From positions 1 to 6,168 of the forward strand of contig JAUYGU010000095.1 in NCBI GenBank assembly GCA_030690405.1: DNA of 6,168 bases, in the 5' to 3' direction. The position numbers and the translations under genes are program-made. Of this stretch, positions 1 to 5,480 are shown piece by piece. The stretch's first letter is position 1. Each line of letters starts with the position of its first letter. The stretch comes from Dehalococcoidia bacterium (GTDB lineage: Bacteria; Chloroflexota; Dehalococcoidia; SM23-28-2; RBG-16-64-32). The notes under the pieces are model-generated. The model saw only the letters and a program-made list of their open reading frames with translations. It was not told where the DNA came from and ran no database searches.

Positions 1-606
1 GACGTGCAGGCCAGCGCCGACGGCGTCCCCGTGCTGATGCACGACCTGACGCTGGACCGCACGACCGGCGGCAGGGGAGACCTCTCTTCGTTCACGGCGG
101 CACAGCTCGCGACCCTGGACGCCGGCGGCGAGCCCGTACCCACGTTCGCCCAGACGCTTGAGCTGACGCGCGGGCGGGCGCTGCTGGTGGCAGAGATCAA
201 GCGACCGGGTTGCGAGGAGGCGCTGTCGGATGCGGTGCGCTCCGCGGATGCGCTGACGGACGTGATGGTGTGGTCCTTCTTGCCGCCGGCGCTGGAGGCG
301 ATGCGCCGGGCGGAGCCACGGCTGCCGGGCGGCCTGCTCGTCGCGCCGCAGAGCATGGGCAACTGGCCCGCCATGCGAGAGCTGGCGCTACGGTTGGGGC
401 TGCAGGCGGTGAGCGTCTTTCACCTCAGCCTGGACGCGGAAGTTGTCTCGCAGGCGAGGCGCAGCGGCCTCACCGTATACGCCTGGACGGCGGACGCGGA
501 GGCCCACATGCAGCGCCTCATTGAGCTGGATGTGGACGGGATAGTGACGAACTTCCCGGACCGGGCGCTGGCGCTGCTGGGCCGGCTCGCCGGGGGGCGT
601 CCTTGA
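1..606 (+). CDS. Glycerophosphodiester phosphodiesterase family protein (5' truncated by window edge)
   Basis: The predicted enzyme hydrolyses glycerophosphodiesters (deacylated phospholipids) to sn-glycerol 3-phosphate and an alcohol, on a TIM-barrel fold. The frame is open from base 1 and yields 201 residues before TGA at 604-606. It begins inside the metal/catalytic region: DVQASADGVPVLMHD (1-15) followed by LDRTTGG (18-24) is the family's hallmark, with His14 as the second catalytic histidine. AEIKRPG (64-70) is the usual E-x-K strand. SFLPPALEAM (92-101) matches the conserved SF segment. The last barrel strands are GLTVYAWTADAE (156-167) and DVDGIVTNFPDR (177-188). About 40-50 N-terminal residues, including the first catalytic His-Arg and the rest of the metal site, lie outside the window, so the GTG at base 4 is not a real start. 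A signal peptide cannot be judged. Family assignment is secure. Substrate and cellular location are unknown. Confidence 0.93.
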   Translation, partial: DVQASADGVPVLMHDLTLDRTTGGRGDLSSFTAAQLATLDAGGEPVPTFAQTLELTRGRALLVAEIKRPGCEEALSDAVRSADALTDVMVWSFLPPALEAMRRAEPRLPGGLLVAPQSMGNWPAMRELALRLGLQAVSVFHLSLDAEVVSQARRSGLTVYAWTADAEAHMQRLIELDVDGIVTNFPDRALALLGRLAGGRP

Positions 607-634
607 CCCGTATCCGGTGCGCTTTTGCTATACT
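603..634 (+). promoter_or_regulatory. Putative promoter of tRNA-Trp (extended -10)
   Basis: TATACT at 629-634 is preceded by TGC at 626-628, giving an extended -10 element (TGnTATACT). A -35-like TTGACC lies at 603-608, but the spacer is 20 bases, longer than the usual 17, so the extended -10 probably carries most of the activity. Transcription would start near 641, just before the tRNA at 645. The TTGACC contains the stop codon of the phosphodiesterase gene, so promoter and coding sequence overlap. Confidence 0.55.
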
Positions 635-644
635 CGAATAGCGC

Positions 645-720
645 AGGGGCGTAGCTCAGCTGGTAGAGCAGCGGTCTCCAAAACCGCAGGTCGCGGGTTC
701 GAGTCCTGCCGCCCCTGCCA
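645..720 (+). tRNA. tRNA-Trp (anticodon CCA)
   Basis: This is a complete 76-base cloverleaf. The acceptor stem is seven perfect pairs: AGGGGCG (645-651) with CGCCCCT (710-716). The D stem is GCTC/GAGC (654-657 with 666-669). The anticodon stem is GCGGT/ACCGC (671-675 with 683-687), closing the loop CTCCAAA with anticodon CCA at 678-680, which reads UGG. The T stem is GCGGG/CCTGC (693-697 with 705-709, one G-T pair) around TTCGAGT. The discriminator base is G717, as usual for bacterial tRNA-Trp, and the CCA end (718-720) is encoded. In many bacteria this tRNA precedes secE-nusG; no such genes follow here. Confidence 0.98.
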
Positions 721-818
721 GTGCCATTTCCCCAGCGCTGGTCTGCCGGCCCAGCTATCAGGTCAGGCGAGGAGTCAGGCAGTTCGAGCGGCGCTCGTGG
801 GCTGAGGGGCTAGAGATC

Positions 819-1013
819 GTGGGCTTCGAGCTCTGCGACGACCCGGAGTGCAGGGGCCACGGTCCGCCGGTCAGGTTGAAGAACCAAGGCTGGCCGGGCG
901 ACGGGGCCCACCGGGTGGGCCTGCTGGTGGACCAGCGCCAGTGCGCGCACACGGGCTTCGCACTGACTTCGCGATATTCTCCCCTGGACCCGGATGGAGA
1001 GGTCACGGAATAG
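819..1013 (+). CDS. Possible 64-aa small protein with Cys/His-rich N-terminus, unknown function
   Basis: I do not recognise this protein. The frame starts at GTG (819) with a Shine-Dalgarno-like GAGGGG at 804-809, nine bases upstream, and ends at TAG 1011-1013. By eye about 84% of third codon positions are G or C, close to the secure genes around it, and the product has a natural mix of D, E, G and V. Cys6-x4-Cys11-x2-His14 and Cys42-x-His44 could bind a metal, but no known zinc-ribbon spacing is met. The frame stays open upstream into the tRNA, so it could also be a remnant of a longer gene that lost its start. The antisense frame from ATG 1097 to stop 810 (95 aa) is in register with it, has GGAGG at 1104-1108 six bases before the ATG, and shows lower third-position G/C (about 73%). 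It is the main rival call; at most one of the two is likely real. Confidence 0.3.
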   Translation: MGFELCDDPECRGHGPPVRLKNQGWPGDGAHRVGLLVDQRQCAHTGFALTSRYSPLDPDGEVTE

Positions 1014-1120
1014 CGCCATGACCGATTCGGCCCAGGACAAGGTCCGGGGCGCGAAGAGTGACCGATCGATCGTTGGACAGGATTCCGGCGATACCATGTT
1101 CAACCTCCAGGACTGTCGAC

Positions 1121-1136
1121 TATTGATCCGTCAATA
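1121..1136. repeat. AT-rich inverted repeat, possible operator
   Basis: TATTGATCCGTCAATA consists of perfect 6-base arms TATTGA/TCAATA around a 4-base centre. It stands out in a GC-rich region and lies 24 bases upstream of the antisense ATG at 1097. The right arm read on the - strand contains TTGACG, -35-like, but no matching -10 follows at 16-18 bases. It could be a regulator binding site or chance. Confidence 0.3.
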
Positions 1137-1244
1137 AGAGACGTCGTGGAGACCAATTCGTTACAGCCTCGGGCTTATGCTCTGTTCGGCTGAACGCGAG
1201 GTGCTAACCGAAGCTGCCCACCGGGCGCGCCGGAGCAGTGACGG

Positions 1245-1272
1245 CGACGGCGATGCCCGCTAGCCGCCGTCG
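1245..1272. repeat. GC-rich stem-loop downstream of the operon
   Basis: CGACGGCG (1245-1252) pairs perfectly with CGCCGTCG (1265-1272) around a 12-base loop. It lies about 50 bases past the stop codon of the last operon gene on the - strand. There is no T-run after it in either direction, so it is not a standard intrinsic terminator. It could stabilise the 3' end of the operon mRNA or act in a Rho-dependent setting, but a chance GC-rich hairpin is also possible. Confidence 0.35.
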
Positions 1273-1324
1273 GAGGGAGCACCGCAAGGCGCGGCGCCGT
1301 GTGAGCAGGCTACCGCCGTGTCGC

Positions 1325-1792
1325 TCAGGAGACCGGGCGGAAGTAGCGGATATCCTGGATGCCGCCCACGCGCTCTTCACGCCAGACGGCCTCAAGACGC
1401 ATGCCGACATGAATCCGCTTCGTGGCCTCTGCCACGTCCTCCAGCTCCACCTCGCCCAGGAGGTGCATGAGGGCGGAGTCGGCGCCGTCGAGCCTGACCA
1501 GCATCTGGCAGTAGGGCGGATCCGGCAGGCCGGTGAAGCGCGCGTAGCAGATGGTGAACGCTTCGAGCGTGCCTTGCGGGCCAACCTCAACCCACTCCTC
1601 CAGGGGAACGAAGCAGCGCTCGCAGAAGGGACGAGGAGGCAGCAGCACGCGGCGGCAGCGGGGACAGCGCAGCGCCAGGATCTTCTTCTCCAACAGCGCC
1701 CGGAAGAAGTGGCTGGCGAGGCGTCCGGCGGTGTGCCGGAACGGGATGTCCCAGCGGCTCTCGATGATCAGCGGAGGCTCTTCCTGCGTCAT
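1325..1792 (-). CDS. DUF35 zinc-ribbon/OB-fold protein, partner of thiolase-like enzymes
   Basis: This is a 155-residue protein of the DUF35/ChsH2-type family: an N-terminal helix, a rubredoxin-like zinc ribbon and an OB fold. The ribbon is visible as CPRC (43-46) and CERC (57-60), separated by a proline-rich strand (LPPRPF, 51-56). The OB-fold part starts around EEWVEVGPQGTLEAFT (65-80). Members usually bind thiolase-fold proteins and are needed for their activity or acyl-CoA binding, as in archaeal acetoacetyl-CoA thiolase/HMG-CoA synthase complexes, BbsA with BbsB, and ChsH2 with Ltp2. A GTG at 1795 directly precedes ATG at 1792. I chose ATG because GGAGGA (1803 to 1798) is five bases from it but only two from GTG. 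The gene lies 14 bases after thiolase-like gene B and closes the operon. Four ribbon cysteines are intact, length is normal and no break is seen. Confidence 0.93.
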   Translation of the reverse strand: MTQEEPPLIIESRWDIPFRHTAGRLASHFFRALLEKKILALRCPRCRRVLLPPRPFCERCFVPLEEWVEVGPQGTLEAFTICYARFTGLPDPPYCQMLVRLDGADSALMHLLGEVELEDVAEATKRIHVGMRLEAVWREERVGGIQDIRYFRPVS

Positions 1793-1797
1793 CACGT

Positions 1798-1803
1798 TCC
1801 TCC
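1798..1803 (-). promoter_or_regulatory. Shine-Dalgarno of the DUF35 gene
   Basis: GGAGGA on the - strand ends five bases before ATG (1792) and lies just after the stop of thiolase-like gene B (1807). Its spacing decides for ATG over the GTG at 1795. Confidence 0.75.
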
Positions 1804-1806
1804 AGG

Positions 1807-2979
1807 CTATGGTGGCTGGCTTCCCAGCACCATCAGGGTGTGAAACCCGATGGTGGCTCCCCAGGAGTGGGCCAAAGCCTTCCTCACCCCGGGCACCTGT
1901 CGCTGTTCGGCCTTCCCCATCACTTGAAGCGCCGCCTCCGCCACACGGATCAGGCCGGATGCGCCGATGGGGTTAGTGCAGAGGACGCCGCCGGAGGGGC
2001 AAACCGGCAGCTGGCCCTGCATGGTGGTCACGCCGTTACGGATCAGCTCGGCGCCCTTGCCCTTTTCGCAGAAGCCCAGCGCCTCGTACTCGATGATCTC
2101 CTGGATGGAGAAGGCGTTGTACAGCTCCGCCACGTCCAGCTCGGCCAGCGGGTCCGCAATCTTCGCCTGCCGGTAGACCCGCCGTGAGAGCATGGAGAGG
2201 CTGTCCCAGTTCTCATACCAGGGGCGGTCGCCGATCCAGTAGTTGTCCGTGATCTGGCCCGCGCCCATCACCCAGGCGGGCCGTTCGGCTATCCGCTTCG
2301 CCCGCTCCTCCGAGGCGAAGATGATGGCGCAGGCGCCGTCGGAGCTGGGACAGCAGTCGCTGAGCCGCAAGGGCCAGGAGACGAGCCGGGTGTTCACGGC
2401 GTCTTCCACCGTGAGCATGCGCATGAGGTGGGCGTAGGGATTGCGGCGGGCGTTCTCGTAGTTCTTGACTGAGATGAGGGCCAGGTCCTCTTCCGTGGTG
2501 CCATATCGCGAGAAGTGACGCGACGCCTGCAGGGCGGCGACGGTGATCGCTCCCACGCCGGACCAGCGCTCGTAGACCGGGTCCACGGCGGTGTTGAGGA
2601 CAAGCTGCGCTTCCAGCGTTTCTCCTACGCGCTGGGAAGCCACGGCCAGGACAACATCGAACAGGCCGGAGGCGACGTGATAGTAGCCGGCGAGAGCGGT
2701 GGAGCCGCCGGTAGTGCCGCCGGTAGTGATCTTCATCAACGGGCGGTTGGCGGCGCCGGCGCCGGCGCAGGCGTCGGCGTTCCAGCGCTCCGGCGCGAAG
2801 ACGCCGTCGAAGGGGTCCATCGACCCGTAGGCCACCGCGTCGATGTCGTTCGCCTGGAGGCCGGCCTGCTCCAGGGCTGCGCTCACCGCCTCGTACACCA
2901 GCTCCGGGTAGGTGACGTCGGTCCGGTGGCTGGATGTGCGCGTCGGCGCTGCCGCGACGATGGCGACCCGTCTGGGCAC
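1807..2979 (-). CDS. SCP2-thiolase-like protein B (non-canonical active site)
   Basis: This is a 390-residue thiolase-fold protein of the SCP-x/lipid-transfer type, full length for the family. N-terminal half: RRVAIVAAAPTRT (3-15), DIDAVAYGSMD (45-55), TTGGTTGGSTAL (85-96), HVASGLFDVVLAVAS (101-115). C-terminal half: SSDGACAIIFAS (212-223), LAELDVAELYNAFS (278-291), PSGGVLCTNPIGASGL (328-343). In true thiolases the third element carries the nucleophilic Cys; here the aligned residue is Thr89. The GHP histidine is replaced by Asn (TNP, 335-337), and the usual HD-x-F is YNAF (287-290). Classical thiolysis is therefore unlikely by the standard mechanism. The ending RQVPGVRKALAHSWG (360-374) is typical of thiolase-like proteins that pair with DUF35 partners. 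The start is GTG at 2979, with GGAGGGAGG (2995-2987) seven bases upstream, inside the end of gene A. Likely role: a subunit of an acyl-CoA C-C lyase or related complex with the DUF35 protein (inference). Confidence 0.88.
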   Translation of the reverse strand: MPRRVAIVAAAPTRTSSHRTDVTYPELVYEAVSAALEQAGLQANDIDAVAYGSMDPFDGVFAPERWNADACAGAGAANRPLMKITTGGTTGGSTALAGYYHVASGLFDVVLAVASQRVGETLEAQLVLNTAVDPVYERWSGVGAITVAALQASRHFSRYGTTEEDLALISVKNYENARRNPYAHLMRMLTVEDAVNTRLVSWPLRLSDCCPSSDGACAIIFASEERAKRIAERPAWVMGAGQITDNYWIGDRPWYENWDSLSMLSRRVYRQAKIADPLAELDVAELYNAFSIQEIIEYEALGFCEKGKGAELIRNGVTTMQGQLPVCPSGGVLCTNPIGASGLIRVAEAALQVMGKAEQRQVPGVRKALAHSWGATIGFHTLMVLGSQPP

Positions 2980-2982
2980 CGG

Positions 2983-4134
2983 TTAGCCTCCCTCCAGGAT
3001 GAGGACGCAGTCGGTGGGGGCGGCGGCGCCGCTGGGGGCGCTCATGCCATGTGCCAGGGCGCGGCGGGCGCCGGGCAGCTGCCGCTGGCCGGCGTCTCCC
3101 CGCAACTGTCGGGCCGCCTCCGCCACGCGGAGCAGGCCGGACGCCCCGTAGAGGTTAGAGCTGAGCACGCCGCCGGAGGGGTTGACCGGCAGGGCGCCGC
3201 TCAGCGCCGTGACGCCGTCCTCCATCAGCCGGGTGCCACCGCCCTCCGGCGCCAGGCCAAGCGCCTCGTAGACCATAAGCTCGTGGAAGGCGGTGATGTC
3301 GTGGACCTCCGCCAGGTCCAGTTCAGTGAGGGGATCGCTGATCCCCGCCATGCGGTACGCCTTCTCGGCCGCCGCCGCCAGGGAGCCGAGCCGGCTGATC
3401 TCCTTCGACCCGAGGTCGTAGCTGTCGATGGCCCAGGAGATGCCGCTGATCCAGACCGGCTTGTCGCTGATCCGGCGGGCGGCATCCTCCGAGGCGAGGA
3501 CGATTGCGACGCCGCCCACTGACTGGGGCGGGCAGTGGAGGGCCCTCAGGGGGTAGCAGACCGGGTCTGAAGCGAGGACTTCTTCCCTGCTCACCGGCTG
3601 CTGCAGATGGGCACGCGTGTTGCCGGCGCCGTTGTCGCGGTTCTTGACCACAACGGCACAGGCCTGCTCCTCGCTGAGGTGGTACCTCTGAACGTAAGCG
3701 TTGGCCTGAAGAGCCAGGCTGACCAGGTGGCTGGGCCCCAGCGGCCGCGAGAACAGCGGGTCGAAGACGACGTTGCTGATGGTCTCGAAGGAGGATTCGG
3801 CGTGGCCATGCCCGGTGACCATGGCGACATCGAACAGTCCGGCGGCGATCCGCATGAAGGCATAGGCCAGGGCCATGATACCGTCCTCGCCGACGTGGGC
3901 GGAGTCCTTGAGGTAGCCGCCGGCGGACATCGCCGTGTGCATATCGGAGATCGTGCGGCCGTCCACCGCGTCCCAGCCGGAGCACACGACGGTGTCCAGA
4001 TCGCCGCGGTCCAGGCCAGCGTCAGTCAGGGCGCGGCGGGCCGCCTCATAGTCCAGTTCGTGGTAGAGGTGCTCGTCGTCGGCGGCCGAGAGGGGCGTCT
4101 GGCCGATGCCGACGATGGCGACTCTAGCGGTCAA
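2983..4134 (-). CDS. SCP2-thiolase-like protein A (non-canonical active site)
   Basis: This 383-residue thiolase-fold paralogue of protein B is also full length. Landmarks are ARVAIVGIGQTPLS (3-16), DLDTVVCSGWDAVDG (45-59), RIAAGLFDVAMVTGHGHAE (95-113), SVGGVAIVLASEDAARR (205-221), LAEVHDITAFHELMVYEALG (274-293) and NPSGGVLSSNLYGASGL (318-334). The segment that should hold the nucleophilic Cys reads VGEDGIMALAYA (81-92), with no cysteine. GHP is replaced by NLY (327-329), though the HD pair (278-279) lost in B is kept here. ARQLRGDAGQRQLPGARRAL (341-360) is typical of DUF35-associated thiolase-like proteins such as the Ltp2 group. The only usable start is TTG at 4134: an in-frame TGA lies at 4140-4138. 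GAGGTG (4144-4139) is four bases upstream. B follows after three bases. The pair probably arose by duplication and may form a heteromer (inference). Confidence 0.87.
   Translation of the reverse strand: MTARVAIVGIGQTPLSAADDEHLYHELDYEAARRALTDAGLDRGDLDTVVCSGWDAVDGRTISDMHTAMSAGGYLKDSAHVGEDGIMALAYAFMRIAAGLFDVAMVTGHGHAESSFETISNVVFDPLFSRPLGPSHLVSLALQANAYVQRYHLSEEQACAVVVKNRDNGAGNTRAHLQQPVSREEVLASDPVCYPLRALHCPPQSVGGVAIVLASEDAARRISDKPVWISGISWAIDSYDLGSKEISRLGSLAAAAEKAYRMAGISDPLTELDLAEVHDITAFHELMVYEALGLAPEGGGTRLMEDGVTALSGALPVNPSGGVLSSNLYGASGLLRVAEAARQLRGDAGQRQLPGARRALAHGMSAPSGAAAPTDCVLILEGG
2987..2995 (-). promoter_or_regulatory. Strong Shine-Dalgarno of thiolase-like gene B, inside gene A
   Basis: GGAGGGAGG on the - strand ends seven bases before the GTG start at 2979. 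It lies within the last codons of gene A, whose stop is at 2983-2985. The overlap supports GTG as the true start and suggests that translation of A and B is coupled. Confidence 0.8.
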
Positions 4135-4138
4135 GCAT

Positions 4139-4144
4139 CACCTC
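4139..4144 (-). promoter_or_regulatory. Shine-Dalgarno supporting the TTG start of thiolase-like gene A
   Basis: GAGGTG on the - strand lies in the 13-base gap after the acyl-CoA dehydrogenase stop (4148-4150). It is four bases before TTG 4134. The ATG at 4138 is out of frame and would have no spacing, so it is not the start. Confidence 0.6.
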
Positions 4145-4147
4145 GCA

Positions 4148-5311
4148 TCAGTAGGAGCGCGGCAGACCGAGGACGTGCTCGCCGATGTAGTTGAGTACCA
4201 TCTCCCGGGAGACGGGTATGGTGCGCAACATCCGGATAAACGGCCACATGGTGATGAGGTCGACATCGGTGCTGAAGCCGCTTCCGCCGTGCACCTCGAT
4301 GGCCAGATCGCAGGCCTCGGTGGCGGCCTCCGCGGCGGCGAACTTCGCCATGTTAGCATACGCGGCGGCCGTGATCTTGTCACCGCCATCGAACAGCTGG
4401 GCGGCGTAGCGGGTCATGAGCGCGGCCAGCTCCAGGTGCGTCTTGGCCTCGGCCAGAGGGTGCTGCAGCCCCTGATGCGCGCCGATCGGCTTATCGAACA
4501 CCACCCGCTCCCGGGCGTAGGCCAGCGCCTTCTCCAGCACGAACTGTCCCAGGCCCACGGCCACGGCGGCGGCGCTGATGCGCTCCGGATTAAGGGCATC
4601 GAACAGGTAACGACTGCCCTTGCCCGCCTCCCCAACCAGGTCGCCGCGGGGCACGCGCACGTCGTCGAAATACACGGCGAACTGCGTCTCCGGGTGCAGG
4701 ACGCCCATCTCCAGGGGCTGGAGCGTCACCCCGGGCGCCCGCCTGTCCACGATGAGCAGAGAGAGGCCTTCCCGCTTGTCCTGTACCTGCTCGAACGGCG
4801 TGGTGCGGGCCACGACCAGCAGGTGATCGGCCTGGTCGGCGCCGCTGATGAACATCTTCTGGCCGTTGAGCACGTAGTCGTCGCCCTCCGCGCGGGCCAG
4901 GGTGGCGATGCGGAAGCTGTTGGAGCCGGCGGTGGGCTCGGTGAGGGCGAAGCAGAGCTTGGTCTCGCCGCGGGCGAGCGGCGGCAGGAACCGCTCCTTC
5001 AGCGATTGGCTGCCGTGCTGCGCGATGAGCACCGCGTCCATTACGCTGCCCACTACGATGAGGAGAAGCGGGATCCCCTGGCAGCCCATCTCCTCGATGA
5101 ACACCGCCATCTCCCGCATCCCCAGGCCGCCCCCGCCGTACTCCTCCGGGATCATCATGCCCAGGTAGCCGCCGGCGGCCAGCTCCTGCCAGAGCTCGTG
5201 CGTGAATTTGCCCTCGCGGGCGCGGGCCAGCCAGTAGTCGCGGCCGTACTTCCGGGCGACCTGCCGGACGAATTCGCGGATCAGGGCCTCCTGAGCGGTG
5301 GGCTCAAGCAT
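4148..5311 (-). CDS. Acyl-CoA dehydrogenase family protein
   Basis: This is a 387-residue FAD-dependent acyl-CoA dehydrogenase, normal length and unbroken. It would form a C2-C3 double bond in an acyl-CoA thioester and pass electrons to electron-transfer flavoprotein. N-terminal helical domain: EFVRQVARKYG (13-23), then MIPEEYGGGGLG (53-64). Beta domain with FAD contacts: CFALTEPTAGSNS (120-132), LNGQKMFISGADQADHLLVV (148-167). C-terminal helical domain: NPERISAAAVAVGLGQ (241-256), RERVVFDKPIGAHQ (267-280), EVHGGSGFS (339-347), ending EHVLGLPRSY. The YEGT-type segment that holds the catalytic Glu in medium-chain enzymes reads TIPVS (364-368), without Glu. Glu243 in PER fits the alternative base position of isovaleryl- and long-chain acyl-CoA dehydrogenases, so the enzyme is probably active. 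The ATG at 5311 has GGGAGG (5322-5317) five bases upstream. It is the first operon gene. The substrate is not readable. Confidence 0.95.
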   Translation of the reverse strand: MLEPTAQEALIREFVRQVARKYGRDYWLARAREGKFTHELWQELAAGGYLGMMIPEEYGGGGLGMREMAVFIEEMGCQGIPLLLIVVGSVMDAVLIAQHGSQSLKERFLPPLARGETKLCFALTEPTAGSNSFRIATLARAEGDDYVLNGQKMFISGADQADHLLVVARTTPFEQVQDKREGLSLLIVDRRAPGVTLQPLEMGVLHPETQFAVYFDDVRVPRGDLVGEAGKGSRYLFDALNPERISAAAVAVGLGQFVLEKALAYARERVVFDKPIGAHQGLQHPLAEAKTHLELAALMTRYAAQLFDGGDKITAAAYANMAKFAAAEAATEACDLAIEVHGGSGFSTDVDLITMWPFIRMLRTIPVSREMVLNYIGEHVLGLPRSY

Positions 5312-5362
5312 CTGCGCCTCCCGCGCGATCAGGATATGGTTCGCCGATTGCGCGCTAGGGGC

Positions 5363-5391
5363 AGTATCGGCTGGCGGAGGCGGGGAGTCAA
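5363..5391 (-). promoter_or_regulatory. Putative promoter of the acyl-CoA dehydrogenase operon
   Basis: On the - strand, TTGACT (5391-5386) and GATACT (5368-5363) are separated by exactly 17 bases. They match the housekeeping sigma consensus at 5/6 and 4/6 positions. Transcription would start near 5356, giving a leader of about 45 bases before the ATG at 5311. Confidence 0.55.
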
Positions 5392-5429
5392 TCGGGCATC
5401 TCCCGCTCCGGCTGTAGGGCTTTGCCCGA
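5392..5429. repeat. Inverted repeat next to the operon -35, possible operator
   Basis: TCGGGCA (5392-5398) and TGCCCGA (5423-5429) are perfect 7-base inverted arms with a 24-base gap. The left arm abuts the -35 of the leftward promoter. A nested GGGC-TTT-GCCC hairpin (5417-5427) uses the right arm. The position suits a regulator site or an upstream element. There is no functional evidence. Confidence 0.3.
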
Positions 5430-5456
5430 CGGCCCCAAATTTCGCGACCAGCAAAG

Positions 5457-5469
5457 CCACGCAGCGTGG
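5457..5469. repeat. Palindrome in the response-regulator promoter
   Basis: CCACGC-A-GCGTGG is a perfect 13-base odd palindrome. It fills the space just upstream of the TATAAT at 5475-5480, where a bound protein would block or assist RNA polymerase. It could serve autoregulation, although OmpR-family regulators usually bind direct repeats, so a different regulator may be involved. Confidence 0.35.
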
Positions 5470-5474
5470 TGGTC

Positions 5475-5480
5475 TATAAT
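5475..5480 (+). promoter_or_regulatory. Perfect -10 box for the response regulator gene
   Basis: TATAAT matches the -10 consensus exactly, 32 bases before the TTG start. No good -35 is found 16-18 bases upstream (CAAAGC at 17), which suggests that an activator assists or that the -10 dominates. A start near 5487 would give a leader of about 26 bases and excludes the upstream in-frame TTG at 5480 as start codon. Confidence 0.5.

Larger units (their letters stand above)
721..1324. other. 604-base stretch without a secure gene
   Basis: This lies between the tRNA and the 3' end of the leftward operon. It contains a possible small gene on the + strand (819-1013), a competing in-register antisense frame (1097 to 810), an AT-rich palindrome at 1121-1136 and a stem-loop at 1245-1272. 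A 39-codon ATG frame also sits at 1018-1137, four bases after the small gene. Its third-position G/C use is only moderate and no Shine-Dalgarno sequence lies at usable distance, so I do not call it. From 721 to 800 there are a 10-base palindrome CCAGCGCTGG (732-741), a GTCAGGC repeat (762-768 and 774-780) and a small CGAGC/GCTCG hairpin (785-797). None has a T-run, so no tRNA terminator is evident. No copy of the tRNA 3' end is seen, so nothing marks an integrated element. Confidence 0.6.

Noticed and set aside
617..805. 62-codon + strand frame over the tRNA
   Set aside because: Most of it is the tRNA-Trp itself, whose cloverleaf is complete.
645..1324. tRNA-Trp as attachment site of an integrated element
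   Set aside because: No direct repeat of the tRNA 3' end, integrase or transposase is visible downstream in the window.
1238..1843. 201-codon + strand frame over the DUF35 gene
   Set aside because: Antisense shadow; the - strand product has intact CPRC/CERC cysteines and family features.
2515..3522. 335-codon open frame on the + strand across the two thiolase-like genes
   Set aside because: Shadow of the - strand genes: it spans the junction of A and B, and its product is Gly/Ala/Arg-rich low-complexity sequence.
5417..5427. GGGC-TTT-GCCC hairpin as a terminator
   Set aside because: The stem is only four pairs and no T-run follows; it lies in a promoter region between divergent genes.
4106..5479. 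457-codon open frame on the + strand across the acyl-CoA dehydrogenase
   Set aside because: It is antisense to an unmistakable acyl-CoA dehydrogenase. High G/C at third positions keeps antisense frames open, and the product resembles no protein I know.
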